Shown one piece after another: positions 1-8,563 of a stretch of DNA of 36,489 bases (its first letter is position 1; every line of letters starts with the position of its first letter). The notes beneath the pieces were generated by a model. The model saw only the letters and a list, made by a program, of their open reading frames with translations, did no database searches and was not told the DNA's origin. The position numbers and the translations under genes were made by a program. The stretch spans positions 1-36,489 of the forward strand of contig JACIWM010000003.1 in assembly GCA_014360945.1 (NCBI GenBank), written 5' to 3'. The DNA comes from Candidatus Bipolaricaulota bacterium (GTDB taxonomy: Bacteria; Bipolaricaulota; Bipolaricaulia; Bipolaricaulales; Bipolaricaulaceae).

Positions 1-567
1 GCTGAGACCCAAGTAGATCGTTATTCCACAGGAAGCAACGCACGGCGCCGCACAAGCAGGGCACCGATAAAGCTTCACGTACGGGGTGCACCAGGAGATT
101 GCACAGGACTTGGAAGAGGGACCCCAGCATCCGAAGAAAAAGAACGGGAAGAAGCAGCACGGCTGGCAACAATCGGGCCGGGCCACGATCTTCACGGTGT
201 TTTCATACTCGCCCGTGGTTGTGGATACGATGATCTTGTAAAAACCGGGCTCCACAGGATTGCCATTGACATCCACCTGCTTCCATACCCATTTCCCCGG
301 AGCCACCGGTGCGGGAAAGACCTCCTGGTACACGACATTCCCGTCCAGGGTGGCCACGCGCCATCCTGTGACTTGGATTTGTGGACCGGTACAGCAGCAA
401 CAAAAAAGGCCAAACGGAACAACCAGTTCAAAACAAACGTCCTCACCCTGCCAGAATGCTGTGTAACACGGAGGCTCCGTGGTGGTAACGCAAGGGGCAC
501 ACCATTGCCCTGTGCCCAATACCCCTAACGCCGCCACCCCCAACACCATTGCCAAGACCGTCCTCAT
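1..567 (-). CDS. Secreted cysteine-rich protein with FlgD-Ig-like segment (partial, 3' end off window)
   Basis: I translated this frame by hand. It is open for 189 codons from ATG at 567 to base 1 with no stop, so it is absent from the ORF track. A GGAGGTG ribosome-binding site lies just upstream of the ATG. Residues 1-20 form a signal peptide (MRTVLAMVLGVAALGVLGTG). The visible part has 19 cysteines, including FCCCC and DCCQPCC clusters and a C-terminal run of C-x(n)-C pairs. Between the clusters, a stretch ending VDVNGNPVEPGFYKIIV resembles the FlgD/secretion-associated Ig-like fold (W..vD.nGnpV.pG.Y). Inference: an exported or surface protein whose cysteines form disulfides or bind metal. 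I do not recognise a family for the cysteine-rich part. The C-terminus is not visible. Confidence 0.8.
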   Translation of the reverse strand, partial: MRTVLAMVLGVAALGVLGTGQWCAPCVTTTEPPCYTAFWQGEDVCFELVVPFGLFCCCCTGPQIQVTGWRVATLDGNVVYQEVFPAPVAPGKWVWKQVDVNGNPVEPGFYKIIVSTTTGEYENTVKIVARPDCCQPCCFFPFFFFGCWGPSSKSCAISWCTPYVKLYRCPACAAPCVASCGITIYLGLS

Positions 568-598
568 TTCCCACACCTCCTTTCCTTCAGTTTACACC

Positions 599-626
599 GG
601 AGGGCAGCCGTGAGTTTCAGCCCTCC
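599..626 (-). other. Stem-loop in the leader of the cysteine-rich gene
   Basis: Perfect 7-bp inverted repeat GGAGGGC / GCCCTCC with a 14-base loop. It would lie at the very 5' end of the mRNA made from the promoter at 630-657. No U-tract follows, so it is not a standard terminator. It could stabilise the 5' end or be chance. Confidence 0.4.
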
Positions 627-629
627 TTC

Positions 630-657
630 ATGGTATGTGGAATAGTCCCAAGGTCAA
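630..657 (-). promoter_or_regulatory. Promoter for the cysteine-rich protein gene
   Basis: On the minus strand, TTGACC (652-657) is followed by a 16-bp spacer and TACCAT (630-635). The start site would be near 623, about 55 bases before the ATG at 567. It sits just after the stop codon of the dehydrogenase gene, so the cysteine-rich gene probably has its own transcript. Confidence 0.55.
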
Positions 658-667
658 GTGATGCTCG

Positions 668-1657
668 TTACGCTTGCGCGCTTAAAGTCTCCCAAGCTTC
701 CGGGTTGACCAAGGTGGGAGGGCGACGGCCGGACAACGCGGCAAGGACGTTGTCCACGGCTAACGAAGCCATCCTTCTCCGGGTAGCCCAAGTGGCCGAA
801 CCAATGTGCGGGGTGAGGACTACGTTTCGCAGCGTCAAGAGCTCCGGATGCACCTGAGGTTCGCGCTCAAATACATCCAGGCCCGCAGCGAGGATGCGTC
901 CCTCTTTTAGGGCCTGGGCCAGAGCCGCCTCATCCACCACCGGACCCCGGGCCACGTTCACCAAAATTGCCTCCCTTTTCATCAGGGAAAGCTCACGGGC
1001 ACCAATGAGGTGATACGTCTCCTGGGTCAGGGGAACGCACAGCACCACAAAATCGCTTTCTCTAAGGAGCTCGTCCAGTGAAACGTAGCGTGCGCCCAGA
1101 TCTTTCTCGGCCTCGGGTTTTCTGGTGCGGGAGTGATAGAGGATGGTCATGCCAAAGCCGCGGCCCCGGCGAGCCACGGCTTGACCGATGCGCCCAAACC
1201 CCACCACTCCCAAAGCTCGCCCATACACATCCACCCCCATGTGCTTGGGCAGAAAGGTCCAGCCCGGAAAGCCCTCGCGCCGAAGATCTTCATCCGCTTC
1301 GACAATGCGGCGAGCCGCAGCCAAAAGGAGGGCCCAGGCCAGATCCGCCGTGGCCTCGGTAAGGACCTCGGGCGTGTTGGTGACAAGGATTTTTCGACGC
1401 GTGGCGGCGTCGATATCGATATTGTCAACCCCGACCCCCAAATTGGCCACAATCCGCAGCTTCGGAAGAGCCTGTAGAACTTCCTCATCGATGCGGTCTA
1501 CCAAAAGGATGATCAACGCTTCCGCGTCTTTGGCGAACTCCACAAGCTCGGCCTTGCTCAAAGGTTTTCCCTCATGAACGCGGACCTCGTGCCCGGCTTC
1601 TTTGAGCCTTTCAAGTTCCTCCGGAAAAAACCTCGTGGTGATCGCAACTTTTCCCAT
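668..1657 (-). CDS. D-2-hydroxyacid dehydrogenase (glyoxylate/hydroxypyruvate reductase-like)
   Basis: A 329-residue NAD(P)-dependent D-isomer-specific 2-hydroxyacid dehydrogenase, soluble. The Rossmann dinucleotide loop is GVVGFGRIGQ. The catalytic Arg lies in VNVARGPVVDE, the Glu in DVFEREP and the His in TPHIGSAT, all in family order. The length matches glyoxylate reductase / GhrB-type enzymes (about 320-335) rather than SerA with its ACT domain. I chose ATG 1657 because homology begins there (MGKVAITTRFF) and an AAGGGGG purine run precedes it. The longer ORF start lies in the upstream transporter. It follows the AEC transporter by 22 bases, so the two are probably co-transcribed and may import and reduce a 2-oxoacid. 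The substrate cannot be told from sequence. Confidence 0.88.
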   Translation of the reverse strand: MGKVAITTRFFPEELERLKEAGHEVRVHEGKPLSKAELVEFAKDAEALIILLVDRIDEEVLQALPKLRIVANLGVGVDNIDIDAATRRKILVTNTPEVLTEATADLAWALLLAAARRIVEADEDLRREGFPGWTFLPKHMGVDVYGRALGVVGFGRIGQAVARRGRGFGMTILYHSRTRKPEAEKDLGARYVSLDELLRESDFVVLCVPLTQETYHLIGARELSLMKREAILVNVARGPVVDEAALAQALKEGRILAAGLDVFEREPQVHPELLTLRNVVLTPHIGSATWATRRRMASLAVDNVLAALSGRRPPTLVNPEAWETLSAQA

Positions 1658-1679
1658 TGTTCCCCCTTCCAGGGCAAGT

Positions 1680-2582
1680 CTAACCGAAACGAGAAAGAAG
1701 AAAGAGGGTGAGGGAAAGGGTGCCCAAGGAGAAGGCCGTGGAAAGAAGCAGACTTGCGGCGGCCAAGTCTGGCTTGTGCCGGTACTGGGCGGCAAGGATG
1801 TAAGCATTGACGGCGCTGGGCACACTACCCTCGATGATGAGGCTGGCCCGGATCAGACGGTCCCCCGTAAACAGGAAGGCCAAAGGCCAAGCCAACGCCG
1901 CGCCCAGGATCAGCCGGGCCCCGGCCAAAATCAGCGCCGGCCTGGCCAAAGCTTTGAAGTCCACCGCCGCTAGTTCCAGCCCCAAAAGAAGAAGGAACAC
2001 GGGTATGGCAGCTTGAAAAAGAAGTTGAGTGGCTTGAGCCAAAATCCCCGGCCAAGCCTGGGTCACTCGCATAAGTGCTCCAAGTCCCACGGCGTACAAC
2101 CAGGGTGCACCCAATATGTTTTTTCCAAAATCTCGCCAGCGCCCCTTTCCCTGCCAAGAAGCAATTCCCACTCCCAATGTGGCCAAAAGAACGGTGTTTG
2201 TGGCAAGAAAAATCACACCCACGTCCATGGCCCTTCGGCCGTAGGCGAAGTAAAGGATGGGCAATCCAAGATTTCCGCAGTTTCCGAAGGTCAGAAGAAG
2301 GCTAGTTACACGCTGACCCCCAAGATCGCCCGGAAATAACACGCGGCCAGCAACCAATGAGGCAAGGAACATCAGACCGTAGTGGACAAGCACGAACAGC
2401 GCTACGAGTCCGGCCTCTCCAGCGGGAAGCTGGGAAGTGCGCAATGTTTCGAAGATCAGGGCTGGCGAGAGAAGCCAGAAGCTAAGCTTTACAAAGGGAT
2501 CGGTTGGAATTTTTCCGAACCGGCCCAGGGCATAGCCCACGGCCACCAAAAGAAACGTGGGACCAACGGCCTCGATGATCAC
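1680..2582 (-). CDS. AEC-family transporter (auxin efflux carrier type permease)
   Basis: A 300-residue integral membrane protein of the AEC / YfdV-MleP family. The N-terminus (IIEAVGPTFLLVAVGYALGR) and an internal LTFGNCGNLGLPIL segment, the conserved Asn/Gly-rich region of the first half, are typical, with about ten hydrophobic segments. Bacterial members move dicarboxylates or other organic anions. I chose GTG at 2582. The track's longer start adds about 78 non-hydrophobic residues that overlap the divergent THEP1 gene. A promoter-like TTGTAA-18-TAGGCT ends 7 bases before this GTG. The adjoining 2-hydroxyacid dehydrogenase suggests a 2-oxo or hydroxy acid cargo (inference). Confidence 0.85.
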   Translation of the reverse strand: MIIEAVGPTFLLVAVGYALGRFGKIPTDPFVKLSFWLLSPALIFETLRTSQLPAGEAGLVALFVLVHYGLMFLASLVAGRVLFPGDLGGQRVTSLLLTFGNCGNLGLPILYFAYGRRAMDVGVIFLATNTVLLATLGVGIASWQGKGRWRDFGKNILGAPWLYAVGLGALMRVTQAWPGILAQATQLLFQAAIPVFLLLLGLELAAVDFKALARPALILAGARLILGAALAWPLAFLFTGDRLIRASLIIEGSVPSAVNAYILAAQYRHKPDLAAASLLLSTAFSLGTLSLTLFLLSRFG

Positions 2583-2589
2583 GGCCCTA

Positions 2590-2619
2590 AGCCTACGAAA
2601 AAGTAGGCAAGGTTTACAA
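2590..2619 (-). promoter_or_regulatory. Promoter of the AEC transporter-dehydrogenase pair
   Basis: On the minus strand, TTGTAA (2614-2619), an 18-bp spacer and TAGGCT (2590-2595), then 7 bases to the GTG start. The transcript would be leaderless. The -35 element shares bases with the opposite-strand -10 box of the THEP1 gene. Confidence 0.4.
2591..2608. repeat. Inverted repeat between divergent genes
   Basis: GCCTAC-gaaaaa-GTAGGC, a perfect 6-bp palindrome with a 6-base A-rich loop. It lies between the AEC transporter and THEP1 starts and overlaps the AEC -10 region. It could be an operator. No regulator gene is visible nearby. Confidence 0.4.
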
Positions 2620-2620
2620 T
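2615..2620 (+). promoter_or_regulatory. -10 box of the THEP1 gene (leaderless)
   Basis: TACAAT ends 7 bases before the ATG at 2628. There is no clear -35 at 16-18 bp and no Shine-Dalgarno site before the ATG. This matches the -10-to-start spacing seen at four other plus-strand genes in the window. Confidence 0.55.
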
Positions 2621-2627
2621 TGCAGTG

Positions 2628-3140
2628 ATGAGGATCGGGATTACTGGGCATCCCGGGGTGGGAAAGACGACGCTGGTGAAAAGAGTTTTGGCGGCTGTGC
2701 CCCTTAAAGCTGGGGGCATGATCACCGAGGAGATTCGCAAGTGCGGGTATCGCGTGGGTTTTCTTTTGCGGGACGTGGCCACCGGAAAAGAGGGGCTTTT
2801 GGCCCACCGTCATCACTGCGATGGGCCGGAGTTCGGGAAATACCGGCTTTGCCTGCGGGATTTAGAGGAAATTGGGGCGGCAGCCATCGAACGGGCTGTA
2901 GACGAAGCAGAGCTAATCGTGATCGACGAGGTGGGTCCAATGGAATTGCGATCGCCGCGGTTTATTTCCGCAGTGGAGCGGGCTTTGGAAAGCAAAAAGC
3001 ACCTTCTGGTTACGGTGCACCGCGCCTCAAACCACCATCTTGCTTATCGAATCCGCCATGAGGTCGATCACTTGATCCGTCTAACCAAGAGCAATCGAGA
3101 GGAGAAGATCCAGGAGGTTATTCGGCTTTTTTCGGGCTAA
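2628..3140 (+). CDS. Nucleoside-triphosphatase, THEP1 family
   Basis: A 170-residue P-loop NTPase of the THEP1 (NTPase_1, DUF265) family, which hydrolyses ATP/GTP and other NTPs to diphosphates in vitro. Its cellular role is unclear. Walker A is GHPGVGKTT (residues 7-15), Walker B is VIDEVGPMEL (about 95-105), and the length is typical. Known mostly from thermophilic archaea and bacteria. The track begins at GTG 2625. ATG 2628 is the better start because a TACAAT box lies 7 bases upstream. The last 23 bases overlap the convergent acyltransferase gene tail to tail. Confidence 0.88.
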   Translation: MRIGITGHPGVGKTTLVKRVLAAVPLKAGGMITEEIRKCGYRVGFLLRDVATGKEGLLAHRHHCDGPEFGKYRLCLRDLEEIGAAAIERAVDEAELIVIDEVGPMELRSPRFISAVERALESKKHLLVTVHRASNHHLAYRIRHEVDHLIRLTKSNREEKIQEVIRLFSG

Positions 3141-3834
3141 TCCACACCGGCCCGGGCAGGTTATAAAAATCCTTGTAAAACTGACGAAAAACGTGCTCCA
3201 GCTCACGCATAATCCGATCCACATCCTCCTCCTCACGGAGGTTTGGATCGGGAAGAATGGGGGAGGCGAAATGCACGGCGATCCATCGTTTCTTCAGGGT
3301 CTGCCAAAGGGCATGAGGAAACCCTCGCCAAATCGGAAGGTTCTCCGCTCCCGGCTCGTAAATCAGGGCGTTCTCCAGGCCCACAGGGATGAGGGGAACC
3401 CCTGCTCGTCTGGCCAAGAGGGCGGCACCTTGGTAAAGGCGACGTTCCCAGAATTTGTCTCCCTCTGGGAAGACCATGAGGGACCCGCCCCTTTTTAGAT
3501 ATTGCACAGCTTTCTCCAGAGTTCTCGAGTTCACCGCGTGCTTGCGCAGGGGATCCTGGGTAACCCCGAACCGCCAAAACGCTCGACAGAGGAAGCGCAC
3601 TATGGGATTGGGCCAGTCCATGCTATACAAGGCCCAGCCACGCCAGTGGCCGCTTGCCCTGGTGACGAAAAGTGGCTCGAACCCGCCCACATGGGTCACG
3701 GCCAATACACAGGGCCGCGATGGCCTTCGACCAATGCGCTTTGTTTTCACCACTGTGGTGATGAGGAAAGTAAAAAGAATGTATAAAAGCCAAAAAAGCT
3801 CAAGAACGGGCCGGGCCAAAATTTCTGTGATCAT
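3118..3834 (-). CDS. PlsC-like 1-acyl-glycerol-3-phosphate acyltransferase, HX4E variant
   Basis: A 238-residue membrane-associated lysophospholipid acyltransferase (LPLAT) family protein. The N-terminal hydrophobic segment is residues 11-28. Motif I is THVGGFE, so the usual HX4D is HX4E here (H48, E53). Motif III FPEGDKF (122-128) and a motif IV-like IPVGLEN follow. The probable role is acyl transfer to a glycerol-3-phosphate derivative or a glycolipid in membrane lipid synthesis. The Glu substitution and the position after two glycosyltransferases leave the acceptor open. It starts immediately after the stop of the upstream glycosyltransferase, and is the last gene of the long minus-strand train. 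Confidence 0.78.
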   Translation of the reverse strand: MITEILARPVLELFWLLYILFTFLITTVVKTKRIGRRPSRPCVLAVTHVGGFEPLFVTRASGHWRGWALYSMDWPNPIVRFLCRAFWRFGVTQDPLRKHAVNSRTLEKAVQYLKRGGSLMVFPEGDKFWERRLYQGAALLARRAGVPLIPVGLENALIYEPGAENLPIWRGFPHALWQTLKKRWIAVHFASPILPDPNLREEEDVDRIMRELEHVFRQFYKDFYNLPGPVWISPKKAE

Positions 3835-4554
3835 TCAGACTTGGCGCACAAGCCGCCAATAGTCTTCAGCGGTGAGGCGTCCGCGACGCAAAGCCACATC
3901 CAGCCAGAACCAAAACGCCAAAAATCCTGCCTTCCACCGGAGCTTGACGAACCGCCTGTTTGATGTGTAACAAACCATATTCGGCACGAATCGAACCTTC
4001 CCAATTTTTTTGAGGTTCAAGGAAAGCCAAAAGTCCGGGGAGGCGAGGTGCCCGAACTTTTCATATCCGCCAACCTCGATATACGCCTCTTTATGAAACC
4101 CGAAATTTGCGGCGCCGGTAAGGTGAACCCCAAAAAGCCTGGAAAAGATGGCCAAAACACCATAGCCAAAAGCCTCCAGCTCTTTTAACGGCGTGGGGCT
4201 TTCTCGAAACCCCATGGGGCCGTAGGCAGCAACGGTACCTGGCTTACTAAGGGCGCGCACCATTTTCGCAAGCCAGGTAGGAGGGTAGATGGTATCGGCG
4301 TCGGCGCCGGCCAAGAACTCCCCACGGGCCGAAAGAAATCCGCGATGCATGGCCCACACTGCCCCGCGCCGCTCCTCAAAAAGAACTAGATCCGCATGCT
4401 GACGAGCGATCTCCAGGCTTCTATCGGTGCTGCCGTTGTCCACTACAATGAGCTCGTAATCCTTAAATGTCTGGGCTCGCAAAGATTCTAAAGTAGTCCG
4501 AAGGTTTTCCTCCTCGTTGAGCACGGGAACAACTACGGTGATTATGGGCCTCAT
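3835..4554 (-). CDS. Family 2 glycosyltransferase
   Basis: A 239-residue GT-A fold glycosyltransferase. The N-terminal nucleotide-binding strand is TVVVPVLNEEENL (6-18), followed by VVDNGSTD (37-44) and a DADT metal-binding motif near residue 86. A hydrophobic/aromatic stretch near the C-terminus (FLAFWFWLDVAL) suggests peripheral membrane contact. I chose ATG 4554 because it overlaps the preceding stop as ATGA and family homology starts there. The longer track start adds 45 unrelated residues. It lies in tandem with a larger membrane GT2 and a PlsC-like acyltransferase, so a glycolipid or envelope polysaccharide step is likely. The sugar and acceptor are unknown. Confidence 0.85.
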   Translation of the reverse strand: MRPIITVVVPVLNEEENLRTTLESLRAQTFKDYELIVVDNGSTDRSLEIARQHADLVLFEERRGAVWAMHRGFLSARGEFLAGADADTIYPPTWLAKMVRALSKPGTVAAYGPMGFRESPTPLKELEAFGYGVLAIFSRLFGVHLTGAANFGFHKEAYIEVGGYEKFGHLASPDFWLSLNLKKIGKVRFVPNMVCYTSNRRFVKLRWKAGFLAFWFWLDVALRRGRLTAEDYWRLVRQV

Positions 4555-5681
4555 GCTCTTTCTCGCCGGGCTTTGTGCCAAGTTTGACTTTTGGTGAAGG
4601 CGTTGACAAATGAAATAAGAATAAGGGCTTGGATCCAAAGATGGACAAAAACGAGGCCGATCAGGGTGTTGACCAATGCCTCCTTCCATGGCGGGATGTC
4701 AAGGTAGTAGGAAAGGACTACTCCCAAATACAACGCCGCTAGGTACCCAGGAAGAACGAAGGGGACAAGAAGCCACCTTCCCAACCCAAGATCCGCCCAT
4801 AACAAAAGCCACGGGAAGTATATGACCAAAGCCAAAAGGGTCATGAGCAAGAGGTAGTTTAAGTGACCACGCTTGATCTCTTTCACCATTTCCCGAATTC
4901 CACCGGTAAACCAGCGCAAAAATTGGCGAAAAAGATCGGAGAAGCCGGGCGCATACTGAATGAGGCAGAAAGGGCCGCGCACAAATTTCGCAAAAATTCC
5001 GAGTTTGGCCAACCGCGTTCCCAACTCGAAGTCGTCCACTAAGGAATTGGGATCGAATTCTCCGGCTTTCTCCAAAACTTCGCGGCGTATAAACAGCCCA
5101 CATGTGGTGAATACTGGACGCCAAAAAATCCCGGAGAAAACATAGGCTCTCGATAAAGAAAAAAACAATTCCTGAAAAATTATGGCCAACGTCCGCCTTG
5201 CGTTGTATGCCATGAAATCCCCAAAGATCACGGGGTTTTTAGGGTGGCTCGCCAACGCATGATAGAAACGGAGGGCTTCGGGCGTAAGCCTGGCATCAGC
5301 ATCTAAGAAAAGAACCACGTCGCCGGTCGCGTGTTTGAGAGCATAATTCAAAGCTGCGGGCTTTCCACGTCGATAAGGATCGGGAAGAACCAAAAGCTGC
5401 GGGATCTCCTGTTTTAACCGGGCGAGAATTTCCGGGGTGTGGTCTGTGGAGGCATCCACCACGATGATCTCCGCGTCCGGCGCAGCCTGGGCCAGAGAAC
5501 ACACGGTTTTTTCAATCACCGCCTCTTCGTTGTGGCTGGCGATGATCACCGAAAGCTTTCCCGGCGGGGCCGTATGGTTCACCGCCTCTTTAAGAGTGCG
5601 AAAGTTTCGCCAAAGGGCGAGAAAGGCAAGAATAACTCCTACGAAAGCCCCAGAAAAAAGGCTCACTAAACTTGGGTTCAT
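4551..5681 (-). CDS. Membrane-bound processive-type family 2 glycosyltransferase
   Basis: A 376-residue membrane glycosyltransferase. One N-terminal membrane helix (about 8-24) precedes a GT-A domain with VVDASTD (74-80), DADA (127-130), VDDFEL (215-220) and QFLRW (253-257). The last is the QxxRW signature of cellulose/hyaluronan/N-glycan synthase-like enzymes. Three or four C-terminal hydrophobic segments (about 275-365) follow. The enzyme would use a cytoplasmic nucleotide-sugar and act at the inner membrane, making either a polymer or a glycolipid. It overlaps leuS upstream and the next GT2 downstream by 4 bases each (ATGA). Confidence 0.87.
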   Translation of the reverse strand: MNPSLVSLFSGAFVGVILAFLALWRNFRTLKEAVNHTAPPGKLSVIIASHNEEAVIEKTVCSLAQAAPDAEIIVVDASTDHTPEILARLKQEIPQLLVLPDPYRRGKPAALNYALKHATGDVVLFLDADARLTPEALRFYHALASHPKNPVIFGDFMAYNARRTLAIIFQELFFSLSRAYVFSGIFWRPVFTTCGLFIRREVLEKAGEFDPNSLVDDFELGTRLAKLGIFAKFVRGPFCLIQYAPGFSDLFRQFLRWFTGGIREMVKEIKRGHLNYLLLMTLLALVIYFPWLLLWADLGLGRWLLVPFVLPGYLAALYLGVVLSYYLDIPPWKEALVNTLIGLVFVHLWIQALILISFVNAFTKSQTWHKARRERA

Positions 5682-8563
5682 CTGGCCACAATGGACACGA
5701 GCTTTTCCGGAACAGCAATGACCCGCTCGATCTTTTTCCCCTCAAGACGCTTTTGTACCTCCGGGTCAGAGAGGACCAATTCTTCCAGGACCTTGGGGTC
5801 AGCAGCTTTCGTCCGAGCCAAACGCAAACGCAGCCGGACCTTACCGTTGATCTGCACAGGGATCTCCACCTCCGCCTCCTCCAAAGCCCGAGGGTCATAT
5901 TCCGGCCACGGCGTTTCCAGCACGGATTTTCCCTCTCCCAACCTTTGCCAGAGCTCCTCACAGATGAACGGGGTGAATGGGGAAAGAAGTAAGATCAAAT
6001 CGCGCAAAGCTCGGCGCAAAAGCTTCGGATCGGCTTTGGGGGCCTCTAGATAAGCGGAAAGATCGTTGGTGAACTCCATGATTGCGGCGATGGCCGTGTT
6101 GAGAGCGAGCCGCCCCTCGAACTCCGCGGTCACCTTTTTGATTGTGGCATGAAGCTTGGCCCATATAGCCCGGTCCTCGCTTCTGAAGCTCTGAGGATCG
6201 GGGTCTTCGCGGATCTGCCCGGCTCGATCGATTATGTCCAAAGCCATGTTCCAAAACCGGTTCAAAAAGCGCCAGCATCCCCGCACACCTTCCTCACTCC
6301 ACTCGATCTCTTTCTCCGGAGGGCCCATAAAAAGGGTATAGAGCCGTTCCGTATCCGCTCCGTACTCTTCAATGAGCTCGTCCGGGGAGACCACATTCTT
6401 TTTGGACTTGGACATGGCCACCACGGAAACGACGAGCTCTGACCCGCACTTGGGGCAGCGATTGCCCGGCTGCACCTCCTTGGGAGGAATCCAGTGGTGG
6501 GTGGGACACCAATAGGCGGGATAGGTAACCATCCCCTGGGTGAAAAGCTTTTTGAACGGCTCATCGAAGGATAGGAGACCCAAATCATGGAGGAATTTGG
6601 TGATGAATCGGGCATAGAGGAGGTGAAGAATAGCGTGCTCCACACCGCCCACATAAAGATCCACGGGAAGCCATTTGTTCACGAGCTCCGGATCAAACGG
6701 TCGCTCCGTGTCCTTTGGGGAGACGAACCGCAGGAAGTACCAAGACGAATCCACAAATGTGTCCATGGTGTCCGTGTCGCGCCGGGCGGAACCGCCGCAG
6801 CGAGGGCATTGAGTGGGGATGAACTCCGGAATGTCCGCAAGCCCAAGCTTTCCGATGCGATTTACCTCGGGAAGGAGGACAGGAAGATCCTTCTCCGGCA
6901 CGGGAACGATCCCGCATTTCGGGCAATGGATCATGGGAATCGGTGCTCCCCAATAGCGCTGCCGGGAGATGAGCCAATCCCGGAGCTTGTAGGTCACCGT
7001 TCCCTTCCCCAAACCTTTTTCCGCAAGCCATTCCACAGTTCTTTTCACCGCTTCCGTGCCGGGGGTGCCGGAAAGCGGGCCGGAGTTGATCATTTCTTCG
7101 TACTCCGCGTGGAAAAGAAAGGCCCGAAGATGCGGCTCATCCCAAAAGATTTCGGCCACTGTGCGTTTATCCTTAAATTTCGGCGCAACGCTTTGCAATT
7201 TGGCCAAGGCACGACGTTCTTCAGCAATGCTTCCGATATTGATCACCTCGTCCGGGAAAACGACGTGCCAGCCTCGACCGATTACGAAAGCCCACCCGCT
7301 GGGGACTAGATGCTTTTGCAAAAGGCTTAAGACCTGCGAAATATTTTGGGCAGCGCCAGCGATAAGAAGGGCCCCATCTTTCTCGTCAACGTACACCTCA
7401 AGCTCTTTTAAAGCGGGCTCGAGAGAGGAATGGAAGCTCTGAGCTGGCACAACGGCGCGGAATTCTTGGGAAGGATGAGCGATGACCGGAATCACGGGAA
7501 GGCCGTATTTCAAGGCAAACTGGAAATCGCGCTCATCGTGGGCAGGAACGCCCATGACGGCCCCGGTTCCATAGCCCATGAGGACATAATCAGCAATCCA
7601 AATGGGGATACGTTCACCGGTTGCGGGGTTGACCCCATAAGTCCCTAAAAAGACACCGGTCTTCTCTTTCTCCGTGGAGGTGCGCTCCACCTCGGTCATG
7701 CGCTCCGCTGCCGCGCAATAGGCCTTTACCTCTTCCGCCCTCTCTGGCGCGGTCAATTGCGGCACAAGAGGATGCTCCGGAGCCAGCACAAGGAAGGTCG
7801 CGCCCCAGAGCGTGTCCGGCCGGGTGGTGAAGACCTTGATTTCAGGGCCCTTTTCCGTGGGGAAAAGGATTTCCGCCCCTTCCGAGCGGCCGATCCAGTT
7901 CTCCTGCATCTTCTTTACGTGTTCAGGCCAATCGAGCTTCTCCAAGTCCCGCAAAAGCCGCTCGGCGTAGGCGGTGATACGGAAATACCATTGTTCAAGC
8001 TCGCGCTTTTCCACAAGGGAATTGCAACGCCAGCACCGGCCGCCGATCACCTGTTCGTTGGCCAGCACCACCTCGCAATGCGGGCACCAGTTGACCTTGC
8101 CCTTGGCCCGATAGGCCAGGCCCTTTTCGTAAAGTTTCAAAAAGATCCACTGGGTCCATTTGTAGTAATCCGGCTCGCAGGTGGCGATCTCTCGATCCCA
8201 GTCGTATTCCACGCCCCAAGCCCGAAATTGCCGTTTGAACTCTCGAATGTTTCGCCAGGTCCAGTCACGAGGATGCACACCTTGTTCGATGGCCGCGTTC
8301 TCCGCAGGAAGCCCGAAGGCATCCCAGCCCATGGGGTTGAGAACGTTCCAGCCCCGCATGAGGAGAAAACGCACAATGGCATCGCCGAGGATGTAGTTCC
8401 GGCCATGCCCGGCGTGAAGCTTCCCCGAGGGATAAGGGAACATGTTGAGGTAGTAGAACTTCTTGCGGGCATCGTGGATTTTGGCCTTGAAAAATCCGCG
8501 TTCCCGCCAAAAATCCCGCCATTTTTCCTCGATCGCTTTGTGGTCGTAGGGAGGGCGGCTCAC
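5678..8563 (-). CDS. leuS: Leucine--tRNA ligase with enlarged editing-domain region
   Basis: A 961-residue class I aminoacyl-tRNA synthetase that charges tRNA-Leu. HAGH (residues 50-53) is the HIGH motif. A zinc ribbon (CPHC...CWRC) follows, then a CP1 editing domain with [12 protein letters not shown] and [10 protein letters not shown]. The MSKSK signature and an anticodon-binding/C-terminal region complete it. It is bacterial type but about 100 residues longer than usual. The extra length lies between the editing core (VIPVIAHP) and the MINSG segment, at roughly residues 361-485. Between these two points E. coli LeuRS has only about 22 residues. It overlaps the phosphohexomutase upstream and the GT2 downstream by 4 bases each. 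Confidence 0.97.
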   Translation of the reverse strand: MSRPPYDHKAIEEKWRDFWRERGFFKAKIHDARKKFYYLNMFPYPSGKLHAGHGRNYILGDAIVRFLLMRGWNVLNPMGWDAFGLPAENAAIEQGVHPRDWTWRNIREFKRQFRAWGVEYDWDREIATCEPDYYKWTQWIFLKLYEKGLAYRAKGKVNWCPHCEVVLANEQVIGGRCWRCNSLVEKRELEQWYFRITAYAERLLRDLEKLDWPEHVKKMQENWIGRSEGAEILFPTEKGPEIKVFTTRPDTLWGATFLVLAPEHPLVPQLTAPERAEEVKAYCAAAERMTEVERTSTEKEKTGVFLGTYGVNPATGERIPIWIADYVLMGYGTGAVMGVPAHDERDFQFALKYGLPVIPVIAHPSQEFRAVVPAQSFHSSLEPALKELEVYVDEKDGALLIAGAAQNISQVLSLLQKHLVPSGWAFVIGRGWHVVFPDEVINIGSIAEERRALAKLQSVAPKFKDKRTVAEIFWDEPHLRAFLFHAEYEEMINSGPLSGTPGTEAVKRTVEWLAEKGLGKGTVTYKLRDWLISRQRYWGAPIPMIHCPKCGIVPVPEKDLPVLLPEVNRIGKLGLADIPEFIPTQCPRCGGSARRDTDTMDTFVDSSWYFLRFVSPKDTERPFDPELVNKWLPVDLYVGGVEHAILHLLYARFITKFLHDLGLLSFDEPFKKLFTQGMVTYPAYWCPTHHWIPPKEVQPGNRCPKCGSELVVSVVAMSKSKKNVVSPDELIEEYGADTERLYTLFMGPPEKEIEWSEEGVRGCWRFLNRFWNMALDIIDRAGQIREDPDPQSFRSEDRAIWAKLHATIKKVTAEFEGRLALNTAIAAIMEFTNDLSAYLEAPKADPKLLRRALRDLILLLSPFTPFICEELWQRLGEGKSVLETPWPEYDPRALEEAEVEIPVQINGKVRLRLRLARTKAADPKVLEELVLSDPEVQKRLEGKKIERVIAVPEKLVSIVAR

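Noticed and set aside
192-500. 102-aa and 66-aa minus ORFs listed in the track at the left edge
   Set aside because: Both are in other frames than the gene with the signal peptide, promoter and ribosome site (ATG 567). Their translations look random.
6400-6440. LeuRS signature reading AMSKS rather than KMSKS
   Set aside because: The first Lys is often replaced in bacterial LeuRS, and the functional MSKS part is intact.
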